Shown here piece by piece: positions 1 through 8,491 of a stretch of 64,000 bases of DNA (positions are counted from its first letter, which is position 1; the number at the start of each line of letters is the position of its first letter). The notes under the pieces were generated by a model that saw nothing but the letters and a program-made list of their open reading frames with translations, was not told the origin of the DNA and ran no database searches. Position numbers and translations under genes: made by a program. The stretch is from positions 17,849-81,848 of the forward strand of contig DATBHB010000117.1 of assembly GCA_036557705.1 (NCBI GenBank). Direction: 5' to 3'. The stretch comes from VAZQ01 sp036557705 (GTDB lineage: Bacteria; Pseudomonadota; Alphaproteobacteria; Rhizobiales; Xanthobacteraceae).

Positions 1-1191
1 ATGACCATTCTTGCTACCGGCGGCTATGGACGCGCCTATTTTTCGTGCACCTCGGCCCACACCTGCACCGGCGACGGCAACGCCATGGTTCTGCGCGCCG
101 GGCTGCCGCTCCAGGATATGGAGTTCGTGCAGTTCCACCCGACCGGCATCTACGGTGCCGGCTGCCTGATCACCGAAGGCGCGCGCGGGGAAGGCGCCTA
201 TCTGGTCAACAGCGAAGGCGAGCGTTTCATGGAGCGCTATGCGCCTTCGGCCAAGGATCTGGCCTCACGAGACGTGGTCTCGCGCGCGATGACCATCGAA
301 ATCCGCGAGGGCCGCGGCGTCGGCAAGCTCAAGGATCACATTTACCTGCACCTCGATCATCTCGATCCGGCGGTATTGCACGAGCGGCTGCCGGGAATTT
401 CGGAATCGGCGCGCATCTTCGCGGGCGTCGATGTGACGCGCGAGCCGATCCCGATCGTTCCCACCGTGCATTACAACATGGGCGGGATCGCCACGAATTT
501 TCACGGCGAGACCCTGACCAAGAAGAACGGCAATCCCGACCAGGTAGTGCCCGGCCTGATGGCGCTCGGAGAGGCGGCATGCGTGTCGGTGCACGGCGCC
601 AACCGCCTGGGCTCGAACTCCCTGATCGATCTGGTCGTGTTCGGCCGCGCCGCCGCGATGCGATGTGCCGAGCTTCTCGCGCCGAACGACAAGCATCCCG
701 ATCTGCCGAAGGATTCGGCCGATCTGGCACTCTCGCGCCTCGACCGGTTCCGCCATGCCGCCGGCAAGATGCCGACCGCCAAGATGCGGCTCGACATGCA
801 GAAGGTGATGCAGAGCAATTGCGCCGTTTTCCGCACCGGCGAGGTTCTCCAGGAAGGCGTCAGGCTCATCGACGGCGTGCTTGGAGCAGTTCCGGAGATC
901 AGGGTCGCCGACCGGTCGCTGATCTGGAATTCGGATCTGATCGAGACTCTCGAATTCGACAACCTTATCGCGCAGGCGGTGGTCACGATGCACGCGGCGC
1001 TCAACCGCACTGAAAGCCGCGGCGCCCATGCGCGCGAGGATTTTCCCGATCGCGACGACCGCAACTGGATGAAGCACACGCTGGCTTGGCTCGACGCCGA
1101 GGGCAATGTCAGCATCGATTACCGCCCGGTGCATGCCTATACGCTCACCAATCAGGTCGCCTATATCGAGCCGAAGACGCGGGTGTATTGA
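1..1191 (+). CDS. sdhA: Succinate dehydrogenase flavoprotein subunit, C-terminal part (5' end outside window)
   Basis: This is the catalytic FAD subunit of succinate dehydrogenase (complex II, TCA cycle), which oxidises succinate to fumarate on the cytoplasmic face of the membrane. Only the last 396 residues are present; the family is about 600 residues, so the FAD-binding N-terminus lies upstream of the window. The opening Met is an internal residue. Visible family motifs include FHPTGIYG, TEGARGEGAYLVN, the RDVVSRA active-site arginine region, HYNMGGI and the HGANRLGSNSLIDLVVFGR segment. The stop is followed seven bases later by the start of sdhB, as in the usual sdhCDAB operon. Confidence 0.97.
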   Translation: MTILATGGYGRAYFSCTSAHTCTGDGNAMVLRAGLPLQDMEFVQFHPTGIYGAGCLITEGARGEGAYLVNSEGERFMERYAPSAKDLASRDVVSRAMTIEIREGRGVGKLKDHIYLHLDHLDPAVLHERLPGISESARIFAGVDVTREPIPIVPTVHYNMGGIATNFHGETLTKKNGNPDQVVPGLMALGEAACVSVHGANRLGSNSLIDLVVFGRAAAMRCAELLAPNDKHPDLPKDSADLALSRLDRFRHAAGKMPTAKMRLDMQKVMQSNCAVFRTGEVLQEGVRLIDGVLGAVPEIRVADRSLIWNSDLIETLEFDNLIAQAVVTMHAALNRTESRGAHAREDFPDRDDRNWMKHTLAWLDAEGNVSIDYRPVHAYTLTNQVAYIEPKTRVY

Positions 1192-1198
1192 GATTCAA

Positions 1199-1978
1199 AT
1201 GGTCCAATTCAATCTGCCAAGAAACTCGAAAATCACCGAGGGAAAAGCCTGGCCGGCTCCGGCGGGGGCGCAGACTCTGCGCGAATACCGCATCTATCGC
1301 TGGGATCCCGAGGACGGCCGCACCCCCCGGATCGACACCTATCAGGTCGATACCGCCGACTGCGGCCCGATGGTGCTTGACGCACTGATCTGGATCAAGA
1401 ACACGATCGATCCGACGCTGACCTTCCGCCGCTCCTGCCGCGAGGGCGTATGCGGCTCCTGCGCCATGAATATCGACGGACGCAACACGCTCGCCTGCAC
1501 CAAGTCAATGTCCGAGATCAAGGGTGCGGTGAAGATCTATCCGCTGCCGCACCAGCCGGTGGTCAAGGACCTGGTGCCCGACCTCACCAATTTCTACGCG
1601 CAATATGCCGCGATCGAGCCATGGCTGCACACCGTGAGCCCGCAGCCGGAGAAGGAATGGCTCCAAACCCATGACGATCGCATCCGCCTCGACGGTCTCT
1701 ACGAGTGCATCCTGTGCGCCTGCTGCTCGACTTCGTGCCCGAGCTACTGGTGGAACAGCGACCGCTTCCTCGGTCCGGCGGCGCTCATCCAGGCCAATCG
1801 CTGGCTCCAGGACTCCCGCGATGAAGCAGCCGGCGAGCGGCTCGACGACCTCGAAGACCCGTTCCGGCTCTACCGCTGTCATACGATCATGAATTGCGCC
1901 AATGCCTGTCCGAAGCATCTCAATCCGGCGGAGGCCATTGCTGAAATCAAGCGGATGATGGTCGAGCGCAAGGTGTAG
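1199..1978 (+). CDS. sdhB: Succinate dehydrogenase iron-sulfur subunit
   Basis: The 259-residue protein carries the electron chain of complex II between the flavin and the quinone site. The N-terminal ferredoxin domain has the [2Fe-2S] ligands C80, C85, C88 and C100. The C-terminal domain has CxxCxxC motifs for the [4Fe-4S] and [3Fe-4S] centres (C170, C173, C176, C180, then C227, C233, C237). The open frame extends upstream into sdhA, but the ATG at 1199 gives the normal family start and length. It is the last gene of the sdh operon in this window. Confidence 0.97.
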   Translation: MVQFNLPRNSKITEGKAWPAPAGAQTLREYRIYRWDPEDGRTPRIDTYQVDTADCGPMVLDALIWIKNTIDPTLTFRRSCREGVCGSCAMNIDGRNTLACTKSMSEIKGAVKIYPLPHQPVVKDLVPDLTNFYAQYAAIEPWLHTVSPQPEKEWLQTHDDRIRLDGLYECILCACCSTSCPSYWWNSDRFLGPAALIQANRWLQDSRDEAAGERLDDLEDPFRLYRCHTIMNCANACPKHLNPAEAIAEIKRMMVERKV

Positions 1979-2121
1979 CCGGGCGACCCGCCGTCGGCGA
2001 TCGCGACCTCGCGTGAATGGCCGTTTCGATCGGCAGTAAAGCTTCAACGAACCCTGGCGGGGATTGAATTCGCGCGCTTAGAGTTTATCTGGACGCCGGA
2101 TTGTCAGGGAAAGGCAGGGCG

Positions 2122-2469
2122 ATGGACCTGTTTTCATCCATAGCAGAAATCATCCGCGATCTGCTCATGTTCGTGGTGGCGATGACCGCCTTGCTGATCG
2201 TGTTGATCGTGGTCGTCTCGAAGCTGCCAAACGACAACCCACTGAAACGTGTGCTGACAGCGTTGAGCTACCGGGTGGCCGCGACGGCTGCGGCTGGCGC
2301 TGTGGCGATCCCGGTAGAGCCGATCCCCGGACTGGACGCGCTCTACGATGTCGCCGTCCCCATCGGGTTGATCTGGTACTGGTTCACGTTTTTCCGGGAT
2401 GCGCGCCGAACCATGCGCGACGTGACGCCGAAGGCACAGCAGCCGCAGATAAACCACAGCGGCCACTGA
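2122..2469 (+). CDS. Small two-helix membrane protein of unknown function
   Basis: The 115-residue protein has a long hydrophobic helix at about residues 15-37, a proline- and alanine-rich segment near 60-75, and a second hydrophobic stretch near 78-98. The C-terminus is polar. The frame can be opened at a TTG at 2101, but the ATG at 2122 sits after a purine-rich stretch (GGGAAAGGCAGGGCG) and is preferred. I do not recognise a family. It stands alone between sdhB and a flavin-barrel protein. Confidence 0.7.
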   Translation: MDLFSSIAEIIRDLLMFVVAMTALLIVLIVVVSKLPNDNPLKRVLTALSYRVAATAAAGAVAIPVEPIPGLDALYDVAVPIGLIWYWFTFFRDARRTMRDVTPKAQQPQINHSGH

Positions 2470-2511
2470 ATTTGAGCCGGAACCGGGACGGGCGGCCCGT
2501 GTTGGATCGGC

Positions 2512-3000
2512 ATGGGCCACGACAAATCGGTAGATCGAGTCTGGGACCTCATCGAGAAGGTCGGCGTGTGCATGCTCACCACGTACGCTGCTAATGGGCT
2601 GCGCGCCCGGCCGTTGGAAGCGCGGCCCAACCGTGAGGAAGGGCTTATCTGGTTCATCACCGATCGCCGCAGCGGCAAGGAGCATGAGATCGAGGCCGAG
2701 CACGACATCGGCCTCGCATTCGTCGATCATAAGGAAAAAGCCTATCTGTCGATCAGCGCGCGCGCCGAGATACGCGACGATCGCGGCAAGGCGGCGGAAA
2801 TCTGGAAAAGCAGCGACGGCGTCTGGTGGAACGGACCTGAGGATCCGAACGTCTGCGTGATCCGTGTGCGCCCGCTCACCGCCGAATTGTGGGACGGCCC
2901 GGCAAGTGAAGCCGTCGCGGCATTCGAGTTCGCCAAGGCGCGGTTGACCGGCAGCAAGCCCAATCTTGGCGAGAACCGCAAAATCACCGCGGCCATGTGA
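2512..3000 (+). CDS. Pyridoxamine 5'-phosphate oxidase-like / general stress protein 26 family
   Basis: The 162-residue protein looks like a split-barrel flavin-binding protein of the GSP26 group. Supporting segments are the N-terminal helix, 'MLTTYAANGLRARPLE', 'LIWFITDRRSGKEHEIE' and 'AYLSISARAEIRDDRGKAAEIW', followed by a WW-containing strand. Such proteins usually bind FMN or F420 and act on poorly defined substrates, often under stress; the true reaction cannot be read here. The ribosome-binding site is weak. Confidence 0.82.
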   Translation: MGHDKSVDRVWDLIEKVGVCMLTTYAANGLRARPLEARPNREEGLIWFITDRRSGKEHEIEAEHDIGLAFVDHKEKAYLSISARAEIRDDRGKAAEIWKSSDGVWWNGPEDPNVCVIRVRPLTAELWDGPASEAVAAFEFAKARLTGSKPNLGENRKITAAM

Positions 3001-3064
3001 GTGGTTCGCCGTAGGGCGCAATAGCGGGAGCATCGCGCCTCTCTGCGGGCGCCCTGTGCGATGT

Positions 3065-3231
3065 GTAGCCCGGATTGAGCGGCGCGTACGCCGCGTTCGC
3101 CACATGCGAGTAACCCCGAGCGCCGCGAACTCCGGGGAACTCTCCTGCGGTGGTCCCCGGATTGCGTGATCGCGCTCGGAAGCGTCATGAAATTGCGATA
3201 TGTGTGCGCGCGATCACGCAATCCGGGCTAC
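3065..3231. repeat. GTAGCCCGGATT-type palindromic intergenic repeat
   Basis: The segment begins GTAGCCCGGATT and ends AATCCGGGCTAC, so its ends are inverted copies; ATCACGCAATCCGG is also repeated inside. It fills the convergent gap between the flavin-barrel gene and argG. A second, shorter copy lies at 39690-39829. Confidence 0.75.
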
Positions 3232-3241
3232 GCTTCCCGCA

Positions 3242-4477
3242 TCACTTGCCGGCGAGTCTCCTCCTGCGTTGCGCGAGCGTGCGCAGCCGCAGCGCATTGA
3301 GCCGGATGAACCCCGCGGCATCGCGGTGGTCGTAAGCGACCTTGCCCTCTTCGAAGGTGACGAGATCCTGATCGTAAAGTGAATATGGGCTCTCTCGCCC
3401 CACTACGCCGACGCCGCCCTTGTAGAGCTTGAGCCGCACCGAGCCGGTGACGAGATGTTGGCTGTGGTCGACGGCGACCTGAAGCATTTCGCGCTCGGGG
3501 GAGAACCAGAAGCCATTGTAGATCAGCTCGGCATATTTCGGCATCAGCTCATCCTTGAGATGCGCGGCGCCGCGGTCGAGCGTGATCGATTCGATGGCGC
3601 GATGCGCGACGTATAGGATCGTGCCGCCCGGCGTCTCGTACATGCCGCGCGACTTCATGCCGACGAAACGGTTCTCGACGAGATCGAGCCGCCCGATGCC
3701 GTTCTGCCGGCCGAGCGCATTGAGCGCCTCAAGGAGCGCCGCAGGGGCCATCGGCTTTCCGTCGAGCGCGCTGGCGTCGCCCTTCTCGAACCCGATCGTA
3801 ATATAAGTCGGGCGGTCGGGCGCCTTCTCCGGATCATCGGTGCGCGAGTAGACGTAATCGGGGACCTCCTGCGCCGGGTCTTCGAGCACCTTGCCTTCGG
3901 AGGAGGCATGCAGGAGGTTGGCGTCGACCGAGAACGGCGCCTCGCCGCGTTTGTCTTTGGCGATCGGAATCTGGTGCGCCTGCGCAAATTCAAGCAGCGC
4001 CTCGCGCGAGCGCAGGTCCCATTCGCGCCAGGGCGCGATCACGGTTACGTCGGGCTTGAGCGCGTAATAGGAAAGCTCGAACCGAACCTGATCGTTGCCT
4101 TTGCCGGTGGCGCCGTGGGCGACGGCGTCGGCACCGACCCGTTCCGCGATCTCGATCTGTTTTTTCGCAATCAATGGCCGCGCGATCGAGGTGCCGAGCA
4201 GATATTGCCCCTCGTAGAGGGCGTTCGCCCGGAACATCGGAAAAACGTAATCGCGGACGAACTCCTCGCGCAGGTCCTCGATGAAAACGTTCTCGGGCTT
4301 GACGCCGAGGAGGAGCGCCTTCTGCCGTGCCGGTTCGAGCTCCTCGCCTTGGCCGAGATCGGCCGTAAAGGTCACCACCTCGCAGGCGTAGGTGGTCTGC
4401 AGCCATTTGAGGATGATCGAGGTGTCGAGCCCGCCCGAATAGGCGAGCACGACTTTTTTGACGGTGCCTGTTGCCAA
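3242..4477 (-). CDS. argG: Argininosuccinate synthase
   Basis: This enzyme condenses citrulline and aspartate with ATP to argininosuccinate in arginine biosynthesis. The 411-residue protein has the N-type ATP pyrophosphatase loop AYSGGLDTS near residue 12, 'HGATGKGNDQVRFE', and the C-terminal SVRLKLYKGG region. The start is a TTG at 4477; no ATG or GTG is available upstream before the stop of the preceding gene, and later starts would cut into the nucleotide-binding loop. The TTG lies 7 bases after the stop of the PQQ dehydrogenase gene on the same strand, so the two may be translated from one transcript. Confidence 0.97.
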   Translation of the reverse strand: MATGTVKKVVLAYSGGLDTSIILKWLQTTYACEVVTFTADLGQGEELEPARQKALLLGVKPENVFIEDLREEFVRDYVFPMFRANALYEGQYLLGTSIARPLIAKKQIEIAERVGADAVAHGATGKGNDQVRFELSYYALKPDVTVIAPWREWDLRSREALLEFAQAHQIPIAKDKRGEAPFSVDANLLHASSEGKVLEDPAQEVPDYVYSRTDDPEKAPDRPTYITIGFEKGDASALDGKPMAPAALLEALNALGRQNGIGRLDLVENRFVGMKSRGMYETPGGTILYVAHRAIESITLDRGAAHLKDELMPKYAELIYNGFWFSPEREMLQVAVDHSQHLVTGSVRLKLYKGGVGVVGRESPYSLYDQDLVTFEEGKVAYDHRDAAGFIRLNALRLRTLAQRRRRLAGK

Positions 4478-4484
4478 TTTTCGC

Positions 4485-6248
4485 TCACGGCAGCGCGAAG
4501 ACGTAGATGGCGTTGGGGCCGCGGACCGCCTTGGGCATCGTGTCCCGCCGGATGCTGAGCGGTCCAGCGGTCACCGATTGGCCTTCGCCGGTGAAAATCA
4601 TCACATATTGCTTGCCGTTGACGGCGTAGCTGACGGTGCTGGTCATGACCATGCCGCCGACAATCGATTGCCAGAGAATTTTCCCGTCATCGGCATCGAA
4701 GGCGCGGAACCGGCGGTCCTGGTCGCCCCAGAAGACGAGATCGCCGCCGGTAACGAGGGCAGAACCCGCGCTCGGCTGCGGCTGCGAATAGAGCACGCGC
4801 AGTTCGCCGGTCGTGAGATCGATCTTTCCGAGGTTCATGTATTTGTTCGGATCGGCGCCCGGGCGTATGACGCCGGACCGCGGTCCCCAGCCGGTCTTGC
4901 TCTTGGAGTTTGCGGTCATCGACACGCATTGATCCTGGAACGGCACATAGAGCGAATTGTTGTGGGGATTGTAAGCGATCGCCCAGAGCCCGCGGGTATT
5001 GTGATAGCAGCCCACGATGTGGTCGCCGTCCTTCCAGAACAGCTTGTCAGGATTGACCCGCGTGAGGCCGGTCTTCGGGTCGATATAATTCATGTTGATA
5101 TTGGGGTCGTCGTAGGGGAACGGGCGCGCCCACAGGAACTGACCGTCCGCCTGATCGACGACGAAGAGACCGCCGCCCTCTGCGACCGTCACCACCACGT
5201 CGTGCTCCTCGCCGGGATTGAGCACCGAGCTGATCCATTTCACGTATCTGGGATCGGGGCTCACCTTGGTGTGGATCAGGATGCGCTCGTGGTTGTGATC
5301 GGCATCCCAATCGTCGCCGGGAAGCTCCTGGTAGTACCACTTGAGCTTGCCGGTATCGACGTCGAGCGCGAGCGTCGAATTGCTGTAGAGATCGGCTGGT
5401 GCCGACATCGAGATTGCGTCGGCGCGGCCGTGGCGCATCAGCCGGGTATAGGCGTTCGGGTTGGCCACGCCCCAGTAGAGCATCTTGCGTTTCGGATCGT
5501 AGGAGCCCGGCAGGCCCCACGGGCCGGCCGCCCGCTGATCGACCGGCATGTCGGCCCAGGTGTCTCCGCCCGGCTCGCCGGGCGCCGCCGTGACGTAGAA
5601 TTTCCAGACTTCCTTGCCGGTCTTGGCGTCATGCGCCGCGATGAAGCAATGTTCCCGCTTGTTCTGCTCGCAGGTGCGATTGGTGATGACCTTGCCGTCG
5701 GCGATCAGCATGCCGCCCGCGGTCTGGCCGCCGTTGTCGACCTTGGTCTCCCAGCGCAGTTTTCCGGTTTTCGCATCGAGCGCCAGGAGGTAACCGTCCG
5801 GCGCCGCGAAATAGATCATGTCTTCGTAGATGCCGATGTTCTTGTTGCGCGCCGCCTGCGGCCGCACAGTATTCGGATAGTCGCGTTGGTATTCCCAGAT
5901 CAGATCGCCGTTGGTGGCGTCGACCGCCTGGATGCCGGCCCCGGGGGCGTAGAGATACATCACGCCGCGATAGATGATCGGAGTGGATTCCTGGGTGCCG
6001 GGCGGCAGTCCGCGCGACCACGCCATGCGCAGTTGCCCGACATTGCTCTTGTTGATCTGGTTGAGCGGGCTGAAGCGCTGCTCGTCATAGGTGCGGTTGA
6101 TCATCAGCCAGTCGGTCGGATCCGGATTGGCCAAGGTCGCATCCGTGACCGGCTGAAATTGCGAGAGCTGCGCGGCAGCCGGCGTGGCAAGGATGCCAAC
6201 CGTTAGAGCCGCGATGCAGCACGACGACTTGACCATGGTTTTGATCAT
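4485..6248 (-). CDS. PQQ-dependent alcohol dehydrogenase (methanol/ethanol type), probably lanthanide-dependent
   Basis: The 587-residue precursor has a signal peptide ending near 'ATPAAAQ' and a PQQ eight-bladed propeller with repeated 'LDxxTGKxxW' tryptophan-docking motifs. It oxidises an alcohol in the periplasm and passes electrons to a cytochrome c; there is no CxxCH haem motif, so the cytochrome is separate. The catalytic Asp315 is followed by Asp317 in the context PGDDWDADHNHE. An Asp two residues after the catalytic Asp marks lanthanide-using XoxF/PedH-type enzymes. The adjacent Cys-Cys pair seen in most such dehydrogenases is not visible in the mature part. The start at 6248 has a strong AGGGAGGAATC ribosome site. 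No pqq or xoxG/xoxJ gene is nearby. Confidence 0.9.
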   Translation of the reverse strand: MIKTMVKSSCCIAALTVGILATPAAAQLSQFQPVTDATLANPDPTDWLMINRTYDEQRFSPLNQINKSNVGQLRMAWSRGLPPGTQESTPIIYRGVMYLYAPGAGIQAVDATNGDLIWEYQRDYPNTVRPQAARNKNIGIYEDMIYFAAPDGYLLALDAKTGKLRWETKVDNGGQTAGGMLIADGKVITNRTCEQNKREHCFIAAHDAKTGKEVWKFYVTAAPGEPGGDTWADMPVDQRAAGPWGLPGSYDPKRKMLYWGVANPNAYTRLMRHGRADAISMSAPADLYSNSTLALDVDTGKLKWYYQELPGDDWDADHNHERILIHTKVSPDPRYVKWISSVLNPGEEHDVVVTVAEGGGLFVVDQADGQFLWARPFPYDDPNINMNYIDPKTGLTRVNPDKLFWKDGDHIVGCYHNTRGLWAIAYNPHNNSLYVPFQDQCVSMTANSKSKTGWGPRSGVIRPGADPNKYMNLGKIDLTTGELRVLYSQPQPSAGSALVTGGDLVFWGDQDRRFRAFDADDGKILWQSIVGGMVMTSTVSYAVNGKQYVMIFTGEGQSVTAGPLSIRRDTMPKAVRGPNAIYVFALP

Positions 6249-6371
6249 GATTCCTCCCTTTGTTCTTGAGTGTCGGAGCCCGAGGTCCGAATAGACCAAA
6301 ATGGGGGCGGGCTGACAAGCGCGGCTCAACGGCGCACATGCTTGCTCATTGCAATTCGACATCAGGAATTT

Positions 6372-6502
6372 GTAGGGTGGGCAAAGGCGCAACGCGCTTT
6401 AGCGCGTGCGCCGTGCCCACGCGGACCGCGTGCGTGGGCACGGCGCTCTTTTCTACGTGTGGCGCGGCTCGTGCGTGCGGACCGCGCCTTTGCCCACCCT
6501 AC
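6372..6502. repeat. GTAGGGTGGGCAAA palindromic repeat (family A, copy 1)
   Basis: It starts GTAGGGTGGGCAAAGGCGC and ends GCGCCTTTGCCCACCCTAC, an inverted copy, with internal GTGCCCACGCG arms. It lies in the gap between the PQQ dehydrogenase start and the pntB stop. Confidence 0.85.
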
Positions 6503-6525
6503 GGAAATTCTCTCATGGACTAAAA

Positions 6526-7917
6526 CTACAAAGACTTGACGATCTCTTCCGTCATCTTCTTGGCGTCGCCGAACAGCATCATCGTATTGTCGCGATAGAA
6601 CAGCGTATTGTCGATGCCGGCGTAGCCCGAGGCCAATGAGCGCTTCAGGAACATCACGGTTCCGGCTTTCCAGACTTCGAGCACCGGCATCCCGAAGATC
6701 GGCGATTTGGGGTCTTCCTTGGCGGCCGGGTTGGTCACGTCATTGGCGCCGATGACGAATGCCACGTCGGCCTGCGGAAATTCCGCGTTGATGTCTTCGA
6801 GTTCGAACACTTCGTCATAGGGAACATTGGCTTCCGCGAGCAGCACGTTCATGTGGCCCGGCATGCGGCCCGCGACCGGATGAATGGCGTATTTGACTTC
6901 GACGCCTTCCTTCTTGAGCCGATCCGCCATCTCGCGTAGCGCATGCTGAGCCTGGGCGACCGCCATGCCGTAGCCGGGCACGATGATTACCTTGCCGGCA
7001 TTCTTGAGGATGAAGGCTGCGTCCTCGGCCGAACCCTGTTTGACCGGCCGCTGTTCCTTGCCGGCAGCCGGCCCCGCCACCTCGCCGCCGAACCCGCCCA
7101 GGATCACCGAAATGAACGAGCGGTTCATGCCGCGGCACATGATGTACGAAAGAATAGCGCCCGATGAGCCGACCAGCGCTCCGGTGATGATGAGCGCGGT
7201 ATTGCCCAGCGTGAAACCGATGCCGGCCGCCGCCCATCCCGAATAGGAGTTGAGCATCGAGATGACGACCGGCATGTCGGCGCCGCCGATCGGAACGATG
7301 ATCAGCACGCCGAACGCGAACGACGCGAAGGCAAGGAGCCAGAATGCGAGTTGGTTCTCGCTGCGCGCAAACCAGACGATCAGCACGATGATCGCGAGCG
7401 CAAGCGCGAGGTTGATGAGGTGCCGCGCCGGCAGGATGATCGGCGCGCCGCTCATGCGCGCCGAGAGCTTCAAGAAGGCGATCACCGAGCCGGTGAAAGT
7501 CACGGCGCCAATGGCGACGCCGAGCGACATCTCGATGAGACTCGGACCATGGATATGGCCGGGGGTGCCGATGTCGAAAGCGGTCGGAGCGTTGAGCGCC
7601 GCAGCAGCGACAAGGACGGCGGCCATGCCGACCAGCGAGTGAAAGGCGGCGACCAATTCCGGCATTGCTGTCATCGGCACCCGGCGGGCGATTACAGTCC
7701 CGATGCTGCCGCCAGTCGTAACCCCGAGCACGACCAGAATCCACGACGTGCCTGCAGGCGGGTGCCAAGCCAGCGTGGTGGCGATCGCAATCACCATGCC
7801 GGTCATTCCGAGGAGGTTGCCGCGGCGGCTCGTCTCCGGGTTTGACAAGCCGCGCAACGCCAGGATGAACAGCACCCCGGCGAGCAGGTAGAGCAGCGCG
7901 GTGATATTCGCGTTCAT
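6526..7917 (-). CDS. pntB: NAD(P) transhydrogenase subunit beta
   Basis: The 463-residue subunit has about nine transmembrane helices (residues ~1-260) followed by the NADP(H)-binding domain III ('VIIVPGYGMAVAQAQHALRE', 'HPVAGRMPGHMNVLLAEA', 'FVIGANDVTNPAA'). With PntA1 and PntA2 it couples hydride transfer between NADH and NADP+ to proton inflow across the inner membrane. It is 10 bases downstream of pntA2, consistent with one operon. Confidence 0.97.
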   Translation of the reverse strand: MNANITALLYLLAGVLFILALRGLSNPETSRRGNLLGMTGMVIAIATTLAWHPPAGTSWILVVLGVTTGGSIGTVIARRVPMTAMPELVAAFHSLVGMAAVLVAAAALNAPTAFDIGTPGHIHGPSLIEMSLGVAIGAVTFTGSVIAFLKLSARMSGAPIILPARHLINLALALAIIVLIVWFARSENQLAFWLLAFASFAFGVLIIVPIGGADMPVVISMLNSYSGWAAAGIGFTLGNTALIITGALVGSSGAILSYIMCRGMNRSFISVILGGFGGEVAGPAAGKEQRPVKQGSAEDAAFILKNAGKVIIVPGYGMAVAQAQHALREMADRLKKEGVEVKYAIHPVAGRMPGHMNVLLAEANVPYDEVFELEDINAEFPQADVAFVIGANDVTNPAAKEDPKSPIFGMPVLEVWKAGTVMFLKRSLASGYAGIDNTLFYRDNTMMLFGDAKKMTEEIVKSL

Positions 7918-7927
7918 CGATGCGCGC

Positions 7928-8344
7928 TCATTTCTTTTTGCGGTACATGCCGAGCATGCGCTGGGTGACGAGAAAACCGCCGAATATGTTCACGGAAGCG
8001 AAGACGAGGGCGATGAAGCCGAAGATGCGCGCCAGGATCGAACCCGAATCGTTCGCCACAAGCACCACGCCGACCGCAAGCAGCGCCCCCACCACGATCA
8101 CCGAGGAGATCGCATTGGTCACCGACATCAGCGGTGTATGCAGCGCCGGGGTCACCGACCACACCACGTAGTAACCGACGAAGATCGCCAGAACGAAAAT
8201 CGATAACCGAAACACGAACGGGTCGATCGCGCCGCCGGTCACGGCTTGCGCGGCGCCGCCGCCCGCGACGGCGATGATGTCGAGCTGGGCCAGGACAAGG
8301 TCTGTGGTTCCCCTCAACAATCCAGGCGGTGGGACGATCAGCAT
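7928..8344 (-). CDS. pntA2: NAD(P) transhydrogenase subunit alpha, part 2 (membrane domain)
   Basis: The 138-residue protein carries the three or four membrane helices that form the C-terminal part of a single-chain PntA in E. coli. Characteristic text is 'GYYVVWSVTPALHTPLMSVT', then 'FVTQRMLGMYRKKK'-like ending. A split PntA1/PntA2 arrangement is usual in alphaproteobacteria. It sits between pntA1 and pntB, but a repeat insertion widens the gap to pntA1 to 147 bases. Confidence 0.95.
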   Translation of the reverse strand: MLIVPPPGLLRGTTDLVLAQLDIIAVAGGGAAQAVTGGAIDPFVFRLSIFVLAIFVGYYVVWSVTPALHTPLMSVTNAISSVIVVGALLAVGVVLVANDSGSILARIFGFIALVFASVNIFGGFLVTQRMLGMYRKKK

Positions 8345-8382
8345 GCGGGTCTCCTAATCTTACCGCGTCAGAAGAAGTTCAG

Positions 8383-8461
8383 TAGGGTGGGCAAAGGCGC
8401 GGTCCACACGCACGAACCGCGCAACCCGACGAAAAGAGCGCCGTGCCTTTGCCCACCCTAC
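8383..8461. repeat. GTAGGGTGGGCAAA palindromic repeat (family A, copy 2)
   Basis: This is the shortest family A copy (79 bases), with GTAGGGTGGGCAAAGGC and GCCTTTGCCCACCCTAC as inverted ends. It lies inside the pnt operon between pntA1 and pntA2, so it would form a hairpin in the operon mRNA. Confidence 0.85.
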
Positions 8462-8491
8462 AAATTCGTGACGCCGTAACACCAACCGCCC

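Noticed and set aside
4458..6206. A 582-residue open frame on the plus strand opposite the PQQ dehydrogenase
   Set aside because: It lies wholly on the opposite strand of a clear enzyme with conserved motifs. GC-rich codon use keeps such shadow frames open, and it has no family features.
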